DNA from: a virus
DNA: 34,977 bases
Reading direction: 5' to 3' (one strand)
Virus record (IMG/VR): IMGVR_UViG_3300005096_000051
Location: 1-34,977 of that record
Positions 22,801 through 29,758 of this stretch are shown here, one piece after another (positions within the stretch are counted from its first letter, which is position 1; each line of letters starts with the position of its first letter). The translations under genes were made by a program, and so were the position numbers. The notes beneath the pieces are model-generated. The model was not told the DNA's origin, did not search any database, and saw only the letters and a list, made by a program, of their open reading frames with translations.

Positions 22801-25100
22801 AGAGACTTCGTTTTCTTGGCGGATTTTTCGGCTTCATCGTGCATACGCTCGAAGCCTTCCGCTGCCGCCATCAATGAGAGGTAGAGATTGTCAAACTTAT
22901 TTCCAGTTTCTTCAAACTGCTTCCCCGCTTTCTTCTTCAAGAAGGCGATCATTCCCTTCATCGCCTCTGAGGACTTCTCGAAGGCTTCCCTTCCCTCTTT
23001 AGTCTTGAGATTCGCCTTCTTCATCGCAGCGGCGAGACTGCTCATAGTCGAGGAAAGCGCATCCGCCGCATTGTCGTAGTTCTCGTAGGCTTCAGTGACC
23101 TTCAACGAGATGTTCGCCGCCTCCCCGAACATCTCGTTGGTGCGGGCGATAGCATCGGCGGCCGCAGCTATGCGCTCAAGATCAACGTAATAAACCTTCT
23201 TCAGTACCTCTTCGTCACCGAATTTCGCGGCTTCTTCCCCAAAGGCTATTTCTTCGGGCGTTGTAGCCTTGGTGAGTAGTGCCTGTTGGAAAGCCAGTTG
23301 GAGTTCAGGCACAAACGTCTTCAATGCCGCTGCTGCGTCAAGCATCTGCTCCGACAACTTGTTGCCCGCAGTCTTCTTCAGCGCATATTCTTTCAACCCA
23401 CCAACGGCGATGGCTCCGGTAGCTCCGTACGGAACACCGACTAGCGGCTTCAACGCCTCTTTCAGCTTTTCGATAAACTCTTTGTTCTTTCCCTGTATTT
23501 CTTTCGTCAACTCCTTGATCAGATCGTTCAGTGCATCATCCGCCGTAACAGTTTTGATTTCGTTCTCGAACTTACGCAGAACCTCCTCGGTGTTGTCGGC
23601 TACTTTCTTGAGGACAGCAGCCACTCCGACGACGGTGAAGCTGGTGAGGACGAACTCACCGATATGGAGATTGGCAAATACAGACTTCGCGTCGCCCCTT
23701 TTCGGACCTTTCCCGCCGCCTGGAGCCCCTGGTGCAGTTACAGTACCGCCCTGTGCGAAATGCGGGAGGTTGCTGAAGAACTTTCGGACTACTTCGCCAA
23801 TGGAAATAACCGTCTCTCCGAGCGCCGTACCGCCCGCTTCCTTTTCCACTTTACCGAGGCGAGGTTGAATGGCGTTGACGAGCCGTTGGAACGACTCCTT
23901 GTCAACGTCCTTCAGTTTTAGTGCCTCAACGAGCGCCTGAGCGATGTTATGGCGGATTTCCTCGAACGACGCTCCCGATTCAAAACCTTTAGCTAAAATA
24001 TCCTTGATCGTCTTCTCTTGTCTCTGCAAGACAGAGGGCGTTACATAGCGTGCAGCAGTTCTCTTTTCGCCCGTGTGGAATCCCTGCAACTTTATACCGC
24101 CAAACCTCGCACTCCCTGGCGGTGCCCCCGGCTCTCTTGTAAAAACGCCCTGGAACGCCAGGCCGACTGGAGCCCCCGTCATCTGCGCGATGGTCATGCC
24201 GACGCGAATGGCGGCGTCATGGATTGTGCGACTGAACAGCGCGGCTGAATCGTAAACTATCGAGTGGAAAACGTCGGCGGCTTCGGAGGCTTTTTTGTAG
24301 AGACTGTCCCCGAAATTCTCCGTGTTCTTGTCGAAACATTCCGTCAGTGCCTTGCAGAACTCCTCCACCGCGTCCAGGAGGTTGATGCCGAAGCCGACGG
24401 CGGAGTCCTCCAGTTCTTCATTGAGAGTCTCCACCGCCGCTTCCACCGCCCGCATGAGGGCGTTCCTGAAGCGCGTCTTCTCTTCCTTCGAGATGACGAG
24501 CCGTACTTCTATAGGAAGACCGTTCTTTCCGGCTATCTTCTTCTGAAGGCGTTCACGGAAGCCGCTCAAGTCTCCGCCGAAGGTGCGTCCGCTCACCTTG
24601 TTGGAGAATACTAGGGGAATCGGTTGGCGGCTGAACCGCTTGATGATGGCGTTGCGTAGGTCAGTGAGCTTTGTGTCTTCTATGTCGAACTTGGCGACCT
24701 TGATTTGGAGGTCGTAATCGAATTTCTTGGTTTGGAGCTTGCCCGCCTGTTCACCGATCAGCTTCCCCGCGATGAGTGCTGCTAAAGCTGTAGAAGCTCC
24801 GGCTATGGTGACGTCGAACTCCAGGGGTACTCGTATTGCCTCTTTCGTTTTCAGCCGCTTGTTGAGGGTACGGATTCCTCTGACGAAGTTCTCGTGAAGG
24901 TTCTGGAAGCTGAACGCCTCCTTGATTTCCTCGCCAATCGACTCAAGCGCTTTGGTAACGCCCTCTACGAGATTCTTGGTGAGTCCGAGGATTGACTGTT
25001 TGAACGCACGGAACGATTTGCGCGACGCTTGCAGAGTCGGCGTCATCATGTCGTTCACTTGCAGAACGAACTCGATGGCGTTGAGTGCTTTGTCTGCCAT
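19848..25100 (-). CDS. Tail tape measure protein
   Basis: A 1750-residue tape measure that sets tail length and is ejected with the DNA. It starts with a helical N-terminus. At residues about 440-500 a Gly-rich linker leads into KRGDAKSVFANLHIGEFVLT, a segment typical of tape measures, and a hydrophobic helix (FTVVGVAAVLKKVA). Long coiled-coil regions follow. Residues about 830-1130 fit the TP901-type tape-measure core (LTGRQGSLQIEDINQLL, GDFMGAVTALITALQ, TLDQALNRLKQAAKVLGERIFLP). Hydrophobic, possibly membrane-inserting segments lie near 1140-1165 (VVSALVGIAAMGGVLSMIW) and 1230-1255 (FAIVAGLIVGAIRLL). The helical C-terminus ends in a cluster of Lys and Arg. At about 1.5 A per residue the tail would be roughly 260 nm. 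Element E lies upstream. The ribosome binding site is weak. Confidence 0.93.
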   Translation of the reverse strand: MADKALNAIEFVLQVNDMMTPTLQASRKSFRAFKQSILGLTKNLVEGVTKALESIGEEIKEAFSFQNLHENFVRGIRTLNKRLKTKEAIRVPLEFDVTIAGASTALAALIAGKLIGEQAGKLQTKKFDYDLQIKVAKFDIEDTKLTDLRNAIIKRFSRQPIPLVFSNKVSGRTFGGDLSGFRERLQKKIAGKNGLPIEVRLVISKEEKTRFRNALMRAVEAAVETLNEELEDSAVGFGINLLDAVEEFCKALTECFDKNTENFGDSLYKKASEAADVFHSIVYDSAALFSRTIHDAAIRVGMTIAQMTGAPVGLAFQGVFTREPGAPPGSARFGGIKLQGFHTGEKRTAARYVTPSVLQRQEKTIKDILAKGFESGASFEEIRHNIAQALVEALKLKDVDKESFQRLVNAIQPRLGKVEKEAGGTALGETVISIGEVVRKFFSNLPHFAQGGTVTAPGAPGGGKGPKRGDAKSVFANLHIGEFVLTSFTVVGVAAVLKKVADNTEEVLRKFENEIKTVTADDALNDLIKELTKEIQGKNKEFIEKLKEALKPLVGVPYGATGAIAVGGLKEYALKKTAGNKLSEQMLDAAAALKTFVPELQLAFQQALLTKATTPEEIAFGEEAAKFGDEEVLKKVYYVDLERIAAAADAIARTNEMFGEAANISLKVTEAYENYDNAADALSSTMSSLAAAMKKANLKTKEGREAFEKSSEAMKGMIAFLKKKAGKQFEETGNKFDNLYLSLMAAAEGFERMHDEAEKSAKKTKSLDDTIKELSGQLLDLKRNLRALIPAMLTVSGIKIAGKLDSMFINVQQRLGATGAMWSKFRDITQDIRVETGLTLEDLNKIMMIGARRGFGETPEMMRQFAESVSKARIALQGLGATTDTLNTLAGYLFPRLGIEVEDFDRAFNQLLLTGRQGSLQIEDINQLLSENIQWLQLLGSSSDDGVTRLGRFSAAAQVLSRSMGDAQSSVRAVSGIMNMLTAIADPAQFSGPVSSLITTLQKYSGVTRETLENMVRTGDFMGAVTALITALQQIPEEQIHQFGTDLLSIIGLEREAVQAIRADKTILTRLRQTGQALKEGRDNANALNEAFGQGVSTLDQALNRLKQAAKVLGERIFLPAVTFVTDMLDSFNTIISKTSEFLGPFSKVVSALVGIAAMGGVLSMIWPAMKLFAVSTYSFVKAVTVDLVVGLAKWSRATTINIYKFLQGTRMFGKFAFINNLAAGKFAASVWTLVASFIEFAIVAGLIVGAIRLLTYIIDTIFGTDIWGTLTDFFWPFGSRAEERQREAIEAQMASANAMDNAADAMNSLVDEQQQRRGLTITEAHAYFESAYRNAISGVVSTLGSMVAEARGGRITQVGPATSFPEGRLIAQLLETLGSREAVEAYIRTLMGIRGREAVREFMQLPEEERTRARIEAITRAAFRDALRYGISDLREGIGAEGLTVAEFLRREVRARESAMEELNVRLRALSDNLHVLSGDDRALAESLMASVESYQQAVDVLSSYMDLLSSLTVAERAVEIAELTRAVDRLREEGMPLRSAMLTVSMRRAMGLYPGLGEEDVRRLTDILLRRMTAADVRLLQESLESVLSLVIWAVPEAHSVEGLLRRYREEGGNEKSASSIGKLTDVFSFKVKYAEIACETAVVNYTTPGKKIVQTHYMMGGEQPTPIGEMRTRTEYGYEKPENNNVQVVVVEKDEQGGKKTASEIRSPEIEALLANILGVLKSQATDAKKEAARRTSSLLRDVMLRT

Positions 25101-25123
25101 GACGCGCTTAGACTTGGCGGATG

Positions 25124-25152
25124 TCTATTCAAATTGAATAGACTTTGGTAAA
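25124..25152 (-). promoter_or_regulatory. Dyad promoter-like element E
   Basis: On the minus strand TTTACC (25152-25147), a 17-base spacer and AATAGA (25129-25124) contain the dyad TATTCA-AAT-TGAATA (25126-25140), a perfect palindrome apart from the central base. It lies 24 bases before the tape-measure ATG, as a single copy. Confidence 0.6.
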
Positions 25153-25162
25153 CCGAGGGAGA

Positions 25163-25234
25163 GGCGCTGAGCGGTGTTGAGTTCCTCACATGTCTCTCAC
25201 ACCTCTTCTCTGGGAAACCCTCACGCTCAACGCC
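25163..25234 (-). repeat. Inverted repeat between chaperone and tape measure
   Basis: GGCGTTGAGCG (25234-25224 on the minus strand) can pair with CGCTCAGCGCC (25173-25163), giving 11 pairs with one G-U across a 50-base loop. The left arm contains the stop codon of the frameshifted chaperone extension. No U-tract follows. This could be a transcript-processing structure or a loose terminator, or coincidence. The gap 25153-25226 holds nothing else recognised. Confidence 0.35.
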
Positions 25235-25472
25235 GTCTCCCCCTACCGGCACGAGCAGACGCCGATTTCATCTTCGCCTGCTGCATCGCTTCCTTGTGGC
25301 GCTTGTTCTGCTCCTCTATCTCGGCGCTCAACCTCCTCACGTAGAACAGGCGTTCGGGGATCAGCATGTCCATCACGAAGTTTCCGTCCATCTTCCCGTG
25401 ATAGACCAGGTAGAAAATCTGATCCCGAAAATCCTTTATGCTATAGGGAGGACGGACGAAAGAACTCGACGG
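25227..25472 (-). CDS. Tail assembly chaperone extension, reached by +1 frameshift
   Basis: This frame is open from just after a TGA at 25473-25475 to the TGA at 25227-25229 and overlaps the end of the chaperone gene in the +1 frame. It encodes IKDFRDQIFYLVYHGK, then MDGNFVMDMLIPERLFYVRRL, a charged helix (EIEEQNKRHKEAMQQAK) and a basic tail ending in GRGRRR. The conserved-looking core has no ATG, GTG or TTG upstream of it. The first ATG (25391) already falls inside it and has no ribosome binding site. A +1 shift near TCC-TCC-CTA-TAG gives the smooth fusion FFRPSSYSIKDFRDQ, continuing the upstream protein. Frameshifted chaperone pairs just before the tape measure are a hallmark of tailed phages, usually -1, though +1 cases are known (for example Listeria phage PSA and SPP1). 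Confidence 0.75.
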   Translation of the reverse strand, partial: PSSSFVRPPYSIKDFRDQIFYLVYHGKMDGNFVMDMLIPERLFYVRRLSAEIEEQNKRHKEAMQQAKMKSASARAGRGRRR

Positions 25473-26334
25473 TCATCGGCAACACGAACGTCGTTTCCGC
25501 ACCGCACTTCGGGCAGTTCTTCGAGATTTCGTTTTCGATGCCCGGTTCGACGGCATCCATCGCGTTCGAGAGAGCGATGGAATCCGCCATCAGCATCGTG
25601 TCGTAGAACTGCAACGCGGTGTTGAAATCGACCTCCTTGTCGTCGATATGGGTGATGGCGGCAGCCGCGCGGTAGGACGGTTTGGTGTCGTCGTCCTGGG
25701 ACCCGACAGCGGTTCCGCGTGCCTTCTTGCGCGCCATCGACATCGCGCGTGCGTAGCGGCGGATGGTGAACTGGTCCTCGAAACGGAGAAGACGGAAGCC
25801 GATTCGGCGTTGGGAAATGGGGAGGGTAAACCAGAACGGCTGTTCCACGTCACGCGCGAGGTACTTCATCGACAGGTCAGCGGCGAGGTCGATGTGGACG
25901 TCAGACGATGCCCCGCAATACTTGCAGGTCATCGGAACGTCGTAACCTCCGCCGAACGAGTGGATGCGAAGTGAGAGGAGGATGAAGTATTGGTCGCAGA
26001 CGAGAAGGTTCTTGCAGTTGACGCCTTCCGTCACGATGCAGTTGTCGATGATCCGCACCACCTTTTCGAGAGAATCGGAACCCTGGGTGAACAGGATGTT
26101 CTCTTCGCGGGTGGTGAGTGGACGAAGGACGATGCGGCCGTCTTCCGACAGCAGCGGGCGTCCTTCCTGGTCCTTGTAGAACAAACCGCGCGACGGTAGT
26201 TGTTCGGCGTACTCGTGGGAGAGAGGACGTCCTTCCCAGATTTTGCTGGTCGGGATGACGTCGGCCTCGCTGACCACAGTGACCTTCTCGACATCGGTTC
26301 CGATGCCGGTTTTTGTACTTTCTTCGATTGTCAT
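25441..26334 (-). CDS. Tail assembly chaperone / T4 gp26-like zinc-motif protein
   Basis: A 297-residue protein that by position, just upstream of the tape measure, would guide its assembly. The N-terminal 50 residues are Thr/Glu-rich. LPSRGLFYKD, then LRPLTTREENILFTQGSD and LLVCDQYFILLSLRIHSFG (residues about 60-125) are typical of the T4 gp26-like baseplate/chaperone family. CKYCG near residue 138 and CPKCG near residue 275 probably form one zinc site that brackets a helical insert (RRIGFRLLRFEDQFTIRRYARAM, ITHIDDKEVDF). The protein ends EFFRPSSL at a TAG (25441-25443). A +1 shift before this codon would add a further 70 residues or so. The ribosome binding site is TAGGA. It sits between the tube proteins and the tape measure. 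Confidence 0.82.
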   Translation of the reverse strand: MTIEESTKTGIGTDVEKVTVVSEADVIPTSKIWEGRPLSHEYAEQLPSRGLFYKDQEGRPLLSEDGRIVLRPLTTREENILFTQGSDSLEKVVRIIDNCIVTEGVNCKNLLVCDQYFILLSLRIHSFGGGYDVPMTCKYCGASSDVHIDLAADLSMKYLARDVEQPFWFTLPISQRRIGFRLLRFEDQFTIRRYARAMSMARKKARGTAVGSQDDDTKPSYRAAAAITHIDDKEVDFNTALQFYDTMLMADSIALSNAMDAVEPGIENEISKNCPKCGAETTFVLPMTVEFFRPSSL

Positions 26335-26403
26335 GGTGTCCTACCTCGCTTGAGGAAGGGTTGGAGAAACGGAGAACTGTGAAACGAAACCGTCTCCTCT
26401 ATA

Positions 26404-27015
26404 TCACTGCGTCCCTGGAGCAGGCGTGGTTACTCCGGCAGTAATGTCCACGAAACCTTCTTGACCAGTCAGAACCGCCTCAGAGATACGATCAACACTG
26501 AGGGTGATCGTCATTTTGATGAAGTCCTCGGACGTCATGTCGATGTCGCCAGGGTCCATCGAAGTCGGCCACAACCCTTCGACCTTCCACTGGCGCTGAA
26601 GACTCCCATCGGGAGCAAACAAAACGACGAATCCACTCTTTTTGTAATTCTTCGCCAACCCGACACCGCCGGTCGGTATGTTGCTCACCGCGACGTCAGT
26701 AGGATTGTAAACCTGTCGTCGCCAATTCAGGAGTACCTGCGCAACTCTCTTGTCCACGAAGTCCTTGACGACGACTTCCATGTCCTCGACGTTCGCTGGA
26801 CCGGCGAACTTGCGCCGCTCGTTCATCCAGCGTGCCTCGATGACAGCGTTGTTTTCCTTGGGAAGCGGGAAGCTCTCCAGAGAAAGAGTTACGTCTGCGC
26901 CGTCACTTCCCCAACCATCAAGAAACGGAACGTACAAAATGGCGTTGTTGGCGCGCTGCGGTTCATACGCACCGCCCTGTGCCGCGATATGCTGTGCCGT
27001 GAGTTTCAGGGCCAT
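26404..27015 (-). CDS. Tail tube protein, paralogue 2
   Basis: A 203-residue tube-type protein, clearly paralogous to the gene just upstream at 27048-27701: both begin [KQ]LTAQHIA-x-Q-x-G-x-[YF]EPQRANN, share an [ED]VVV[KR][ED]F-[AV]-DK segment, and share G-[RV]-GLA-[RK]-NYKK-[TS]-G followed by a D-P-S-G-G or D-G-S strand. It follows the tail sheath, the standard place for the gp19-like tube. The C-terminal 20 residues (TAGVTTPAPGTQ) are flexible. AGGAG lies about nine bases before the ATG. One paralogue probably builds the main tube and the other a terminal or initiator ring, but which is which cannot be told from sequence. Confidence 0.85.
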   Translation of the reverse strand: MALKLTAQHIAAQGGAYEPQRANNAILYVPFLDGWGSDGADVTLSLESFPLPKENNAVIEARWMNERRKFAGPANVEDMEVVVKDFVDKRVAQVLLNWRRQVYNPTDVAVSNIPTGGVGLAKNYKKSGFVVLFAPDGSLQRQWKVEGLWPTSMDPGDIDMTSEDFIKMTITLSVDRISEAVLTGQEGFVDITAGVTTPAPGTQ

Positions 27016-27047
27016 AGGAGGCGTCTCCTGTGGTTAGAGGGGGTCGG

Positions 27048-27701
27048 TTACACAAGCTCCAAAATGTCCTCGAAACGGTCCGGGATCGAACCAAGAGGCA
27101 CGTACTGGATGAAGTCGATGGAGAGGTGAAGGGTGCCCTTCAGGATTTCCTCCGACTCCATATCAATCCTACCAGGAACCCACCGATAGGGGAAGATGCC
27201 AAAGGCGGCGTACGCTCGTACATTTCCTCCAGACGGGTCGGTGAGAAGAATCACGCCGGTCTTCTTGTAGTTCCTCGCCAACCCTCGGCCGCCGGGAGGC
27301 GGCTCTCCGCCGCCGAACACCAGCGACGCTGGGTTGGTGATGAGGTTCTGGGCGAAGTTGAAGACCTGCCAGCCGTCGTTCACGTCGTAGTTGTGGACTT
27401 CACGCACCCAAGCCCACACGGCTTGCGAGGTAGGCTTGTCCGCGAACTCCCGGACGACCACCTCGATGTCGTTGAAGCGGACGTTGCCGATGACCTTCCG
27501 TACCTGGCCTTGCCAGTGAAGCTCCGTCACACCACCCTCGAAGGCGGGAAGGTCGAACGCTTCGATTGACAGCGAAAGATGACCGGACGGGAGGTTCCAG
27601 CCGCCAACGCCGAAAATGATTATCTGTCCGTTGTTGGCACGCTGGGGCTCGAACCCCCCGTCCTGTTCTGCGATATGTTGCGCTGTCAGTTGAATCGGCA
27701 T
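27048..27701 (-). CDS. Tail tube protein, paralogue 1
   Basis: A 217-residue tube-type protein. The start is taken at ATG 27701 (MPIQLTAQHIAEQ) because it aligns exactly with the paralogue's MALKLTAQHIAAQ. A GTG three codons upstream (27710) is also open. No clear ribosome binding site precedes either start, which is unusual for a highly made structural protein. A segment with GGGEPPPGGRG (residues about 135-150) is an extra loop compared with paralogue 2. Element F lies 40 bases upstream, so this gene probably starts its own transcript after the sheath. In T4 gp19-type tails one tube protein stacks as hexamers inside the sheath. Two related copies in tandem are less usual. Confidence 0.85.
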   Translation of the reverse strand: MPIQLTAQHIAEQDGGFEPQRANNGQIIIFGVGGWNLPSGHLSLSIEAFDLPAFEGGVTELHWQGQVRKVIGNVRFNDIEVVVREFADKPTSQAVWAWVREVHNYDVNDGWQVFNFAQNLITNPASLVFGGGEPPPGGRGLARNYKKTGVILLTDPSGGNVRAYAAFGIFPYRWVPGRIDMESEEILKGTLHLSIDFIQYVPLGSIPDRFEDILELV

Positions 27702-27741
27702 GACGACCACGCTTGCAGTCGGTTGGAGGAAATTCGTTTTT

Positions 27742-27770
27742 CTTATTCAGATTGAATAGAACTCTGTCAG
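27742..27770 (-). promoter_or_regulatory. Dyad promoter-like element F
   Basis: On the minus strand CTGACA (27770-27765), a 17-base spacer and AATAAG (27747-27742) contain the dyad TATTCA-GAT-TGAATA (27744-27758). It lies 14 bases after the sheath stop and upstream of tube paralogue 1. It is followed by the AAGAAAAA leader seen at other copies. Confidence 0.62.
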
Positions 27771-27782
27771 AAAACGAATTTC

Positions 27783-29381
27783 CTAGATGTTGCCGGCAAC
27801 GGCCTCGGAGAACTGCGCTCCGGTGCTGGTGAGGACGAAGCCGATCTCGATGACCTCGGCAGCCCGCGTGGGCTGGAGGATGATGCGTCCGACGGCACGA
27901 CCCTGAGCACGCACGTCGTCCGGGTTGGTGCTGGCGTCCATGATGACCTCGTACCGCTCCAATCCTCGGTCAGCGGCAATCTGACGCAGGATTGGATTCA
28001 CGAGGTTCTTGAACTGCGCCCACATCACCGGGTCGTTCTGCTCGAACACCAGGAATCGCACAGCCTGGTTGATGGACTTCTTCAAGACCGCGAGCATCCG
28101 ACGCACGTTGACGCTCTGGAGAGCCGTGGTGCGCCGCTGGAGGGTCTTCTGACCCCAAACGGTGATGCCCTGACCGGCGAACGCCACGATGGGGTTGATG
28201 ACGTTCCCGCCCGTGTAAAGCTGATCACGCTGCGACGGAGAGGGAGACATCTCCAGTTCCTCACCGGGACGAATGATGCCGCGCGAGAACCCGGCGGGAG
28301 CGTACCAGGGAGCACGCTGACGGTCGTTGAAGGCGTACACCGCCGAAACGAACCCGGAGGGCGGAGCGAAGACGGTGTTCTTGGTGTACTTGTCGAAAAT
28401 CCGAATCCAGGGCCAGTACAGAGCCCCGTAACTCGAATCGAACGCCTGGTGCGGGTAGCCGACGCCGTTGTGCCAGTCGATCACCTGCGAGACGTCGAGG
28501 CCGAAAGGCGGGTCGATGAGTGCGATGCAGTCTCCACGGTCCTGGCAGAGATCAAGCATCTCGCTGATGATGTCCGCCGAGAACAGCCCGGGCACCGCCA
28601 CCACGTTGATGTCCACGGTTTCGGTGTTCCGCAAGGCTTTCAAGCCGGTGGCCTTCTGGCCCACGAACGAACCGATGTAGTGGCCGGAGTTGAGTGACGA
28701 AACGCCGTCCGCCCCCGTCGTAGCCGAACCGAGCAGATAGGTCTGCTCGTCGGGCTGGAGGTCGGCGTTGAACGTCACCTCCACGATGCGCGAGGCGGGG
28801 AACTCTCCGAGTTTGCCCTCGTTGATGACCAACTCGAAGAAGTTGGGGCTGTTCGGGTTGGTGGAGAGCTTGAGTTCGGCCTGGTTGCTCCGCCATTCCT
28901 CGGCAACGCGGTAGCCGGTGGGCGGGACGGTGTGGTCAACCGGGACCTCGACTTTCGCGTTGAAGACCCAGGAGCCAGCGTACGTCGGGTCGGCTTCCAC
29001 GTCGGAGACGACGAAGCGAACGTAGTTGCCCCACGTTCCCGGCGTCTTGGCAGCGACCGTGGCGACCGTACCCGTACCAGGGGCCGCTTCCGAAATGGTC
29101 GTTGTGGCGGTGGCCTCGTTGCCGTCGGCCACGCGGATGAACACGAGGCGTCGTCCTTCCCGCAGATAGTGGGTGGCGGACAACGCTCCGTACCCATACT
29201 GACCAAGCTGCGGAGGACCGAACGTCTGGACGAACTCTTCCTCGCTCCCGACGACGGTCGGCTCGTTCACAGGACCTTTGATGGCGCCGCCCAACATGGC
29301 AACGATGGTCCCAGACACCGCCTCTGCATACGCGGAGAGGTCGAGTTCACGAAGTACGACGCCAGCGGCTTGTGCTGCCAT
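27783..29381 (-). CDS. Tail sheath protein
   Basis: A 532-residue contractile tail sheath protein. The N-terminus has the family pattern: GVVLRELDLSAYAEAVSG, then GGAIKGPVNEPTVVGSEEEF and FGPPQLGQYGYGALSATHYL, LVFIRVAD (residues about 6-85). The middle has the ALIDPPFGLDVSQVIDWHNG segment and WIRIFDKYTKNTVFAPPSGFVSAVYA (about 285-365), the conserved sheath core. The C-terminal domain has GQGITVWGQKTL, NVRRMLAVLKKSINQAVRFLVFEQND, and a closing IEIGFVLTSTGAQF strand that links to neighbouring subunits. AAGGAG precedes the ATG. The length is typical of large-phage sheaths. Its presence defines the contractile tail. Confidence 0.96.
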   Translation of the reverse strand: MAAQAAGVVLRELDLSAYAEAVSGTIVAMLGGAIKGPVNEPTVVGSEEEFVQTFGPPQLGQYGYGALSATHYLREGRRLVFIRVADGNEATATTTISEAAPGTGTVATVAAKTPGTWGNYVRFVVSDVEADPTYAGSWVFNAKVEVPVDHTVPPTGYRVAEEWRSNQAELKLSTNPNSPNFFELVINEGKLGEFPASRIVEVTFNADLQPDEQTYLLGSATTGADGVSSLNSGHYIGSFVGQKATGLKALRNTETVDINVVAVPGLFSADIISEMLDLCQDRGDCIALIDPPFGLDVSQVIDWHNGVGYPHQAFDSSYGALYWPWIRIFDKYTKNTVFAPPSGFVSAVYAFNDRQRAPWYAPAGFSRGIIRPGEELEMSPSPSQRDQLYTGGNVINPIVAFAGQGITVWGQKTLQRRTTALQSVNVRRMLAVLKKSINQAVRFLVFEQNDPVMWAQFKNLVNPILRQIAADRGLERYEVIMDASTNPDDVRAQGRAVGRIILQPTRAAEVIEIGFVLTSTGAQFSEAVAGNI

Positions 29382-29399
29382 GTTAGTCGTCTCCTTTTA

Positions 29400-29741
29400 T
29401 CAGGCAGTAACGGACTTCAGTTCGATGCGACCGTTCTGCTCCAAGGCGCGAATCTGAGGAGTCAATTCAACCTCGGAGACAGGGCCGTACTCGGAAAACG
29501 GTTCGAGACGAATCTGTTCTTCCTCTCCGTCGCGCAGAAGCAGAATGGGCTGCTCGAAACGCTCACGGCTCTTGATTACATACTGGTCAGTCACCAGAGT
29601 TTCCTCCTTCGTCTCTTGGGGGCTTTCCTTCTCCTCAACGGACGTCTCCTTCTGTTCCGATTCTTCGCTCCGCTGAGGCGTCTCTTCTTCATCACTCCCT
29701 GCTGACAGCGTCCAGTAGCCGGAATCGTCTCCTCCACCCAT
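29400..29741 (-). CDS. Small acidic protein upstream of the sheath (113 aa)
   Basis: A 113-residue protein with two parts. Residues 1-50 are disordered and dominated by Glu, Ser, Gln and Lys (EEETPQRSEESEQKE). Residues 55-113 are ordered, with beta strands (EQPILLLRDGEEEQIRLEP, FSEYGPVSEVELTPQIRALEQNGRIELK). It has a strong ribosome binding site (AAGGAGAAGGAAG) and stops 19 bases before the sheath ATG, so it is probably made together with the sheath. I do not recognise the family. A role in neck or sheath completion is possible by position only. Confidence 0.75.
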   Translation of the reverse strand: MGGGDDSGYWTLSAGSDEEETPQRSEESEQKETSVEEKESPQETKEETLVTDQYVIKSRERFEQPILLLRDGEEEQIRLEPFSEYGPVSEVELTPQIRALEQNGRIELKSVTA

Positions 29742-29758
29742 CTTCCTTCTCCTTCACG

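Noticed and set aside
11058-27785. Genome-wide reassignment of TAG to an amino acid
   Set aside because: TAG ends the sheath, tape measure, gp25-like and second paralogue genes at sensible places, each followed at once by a start codon or element. Only the LamG case looks like possible read-through.
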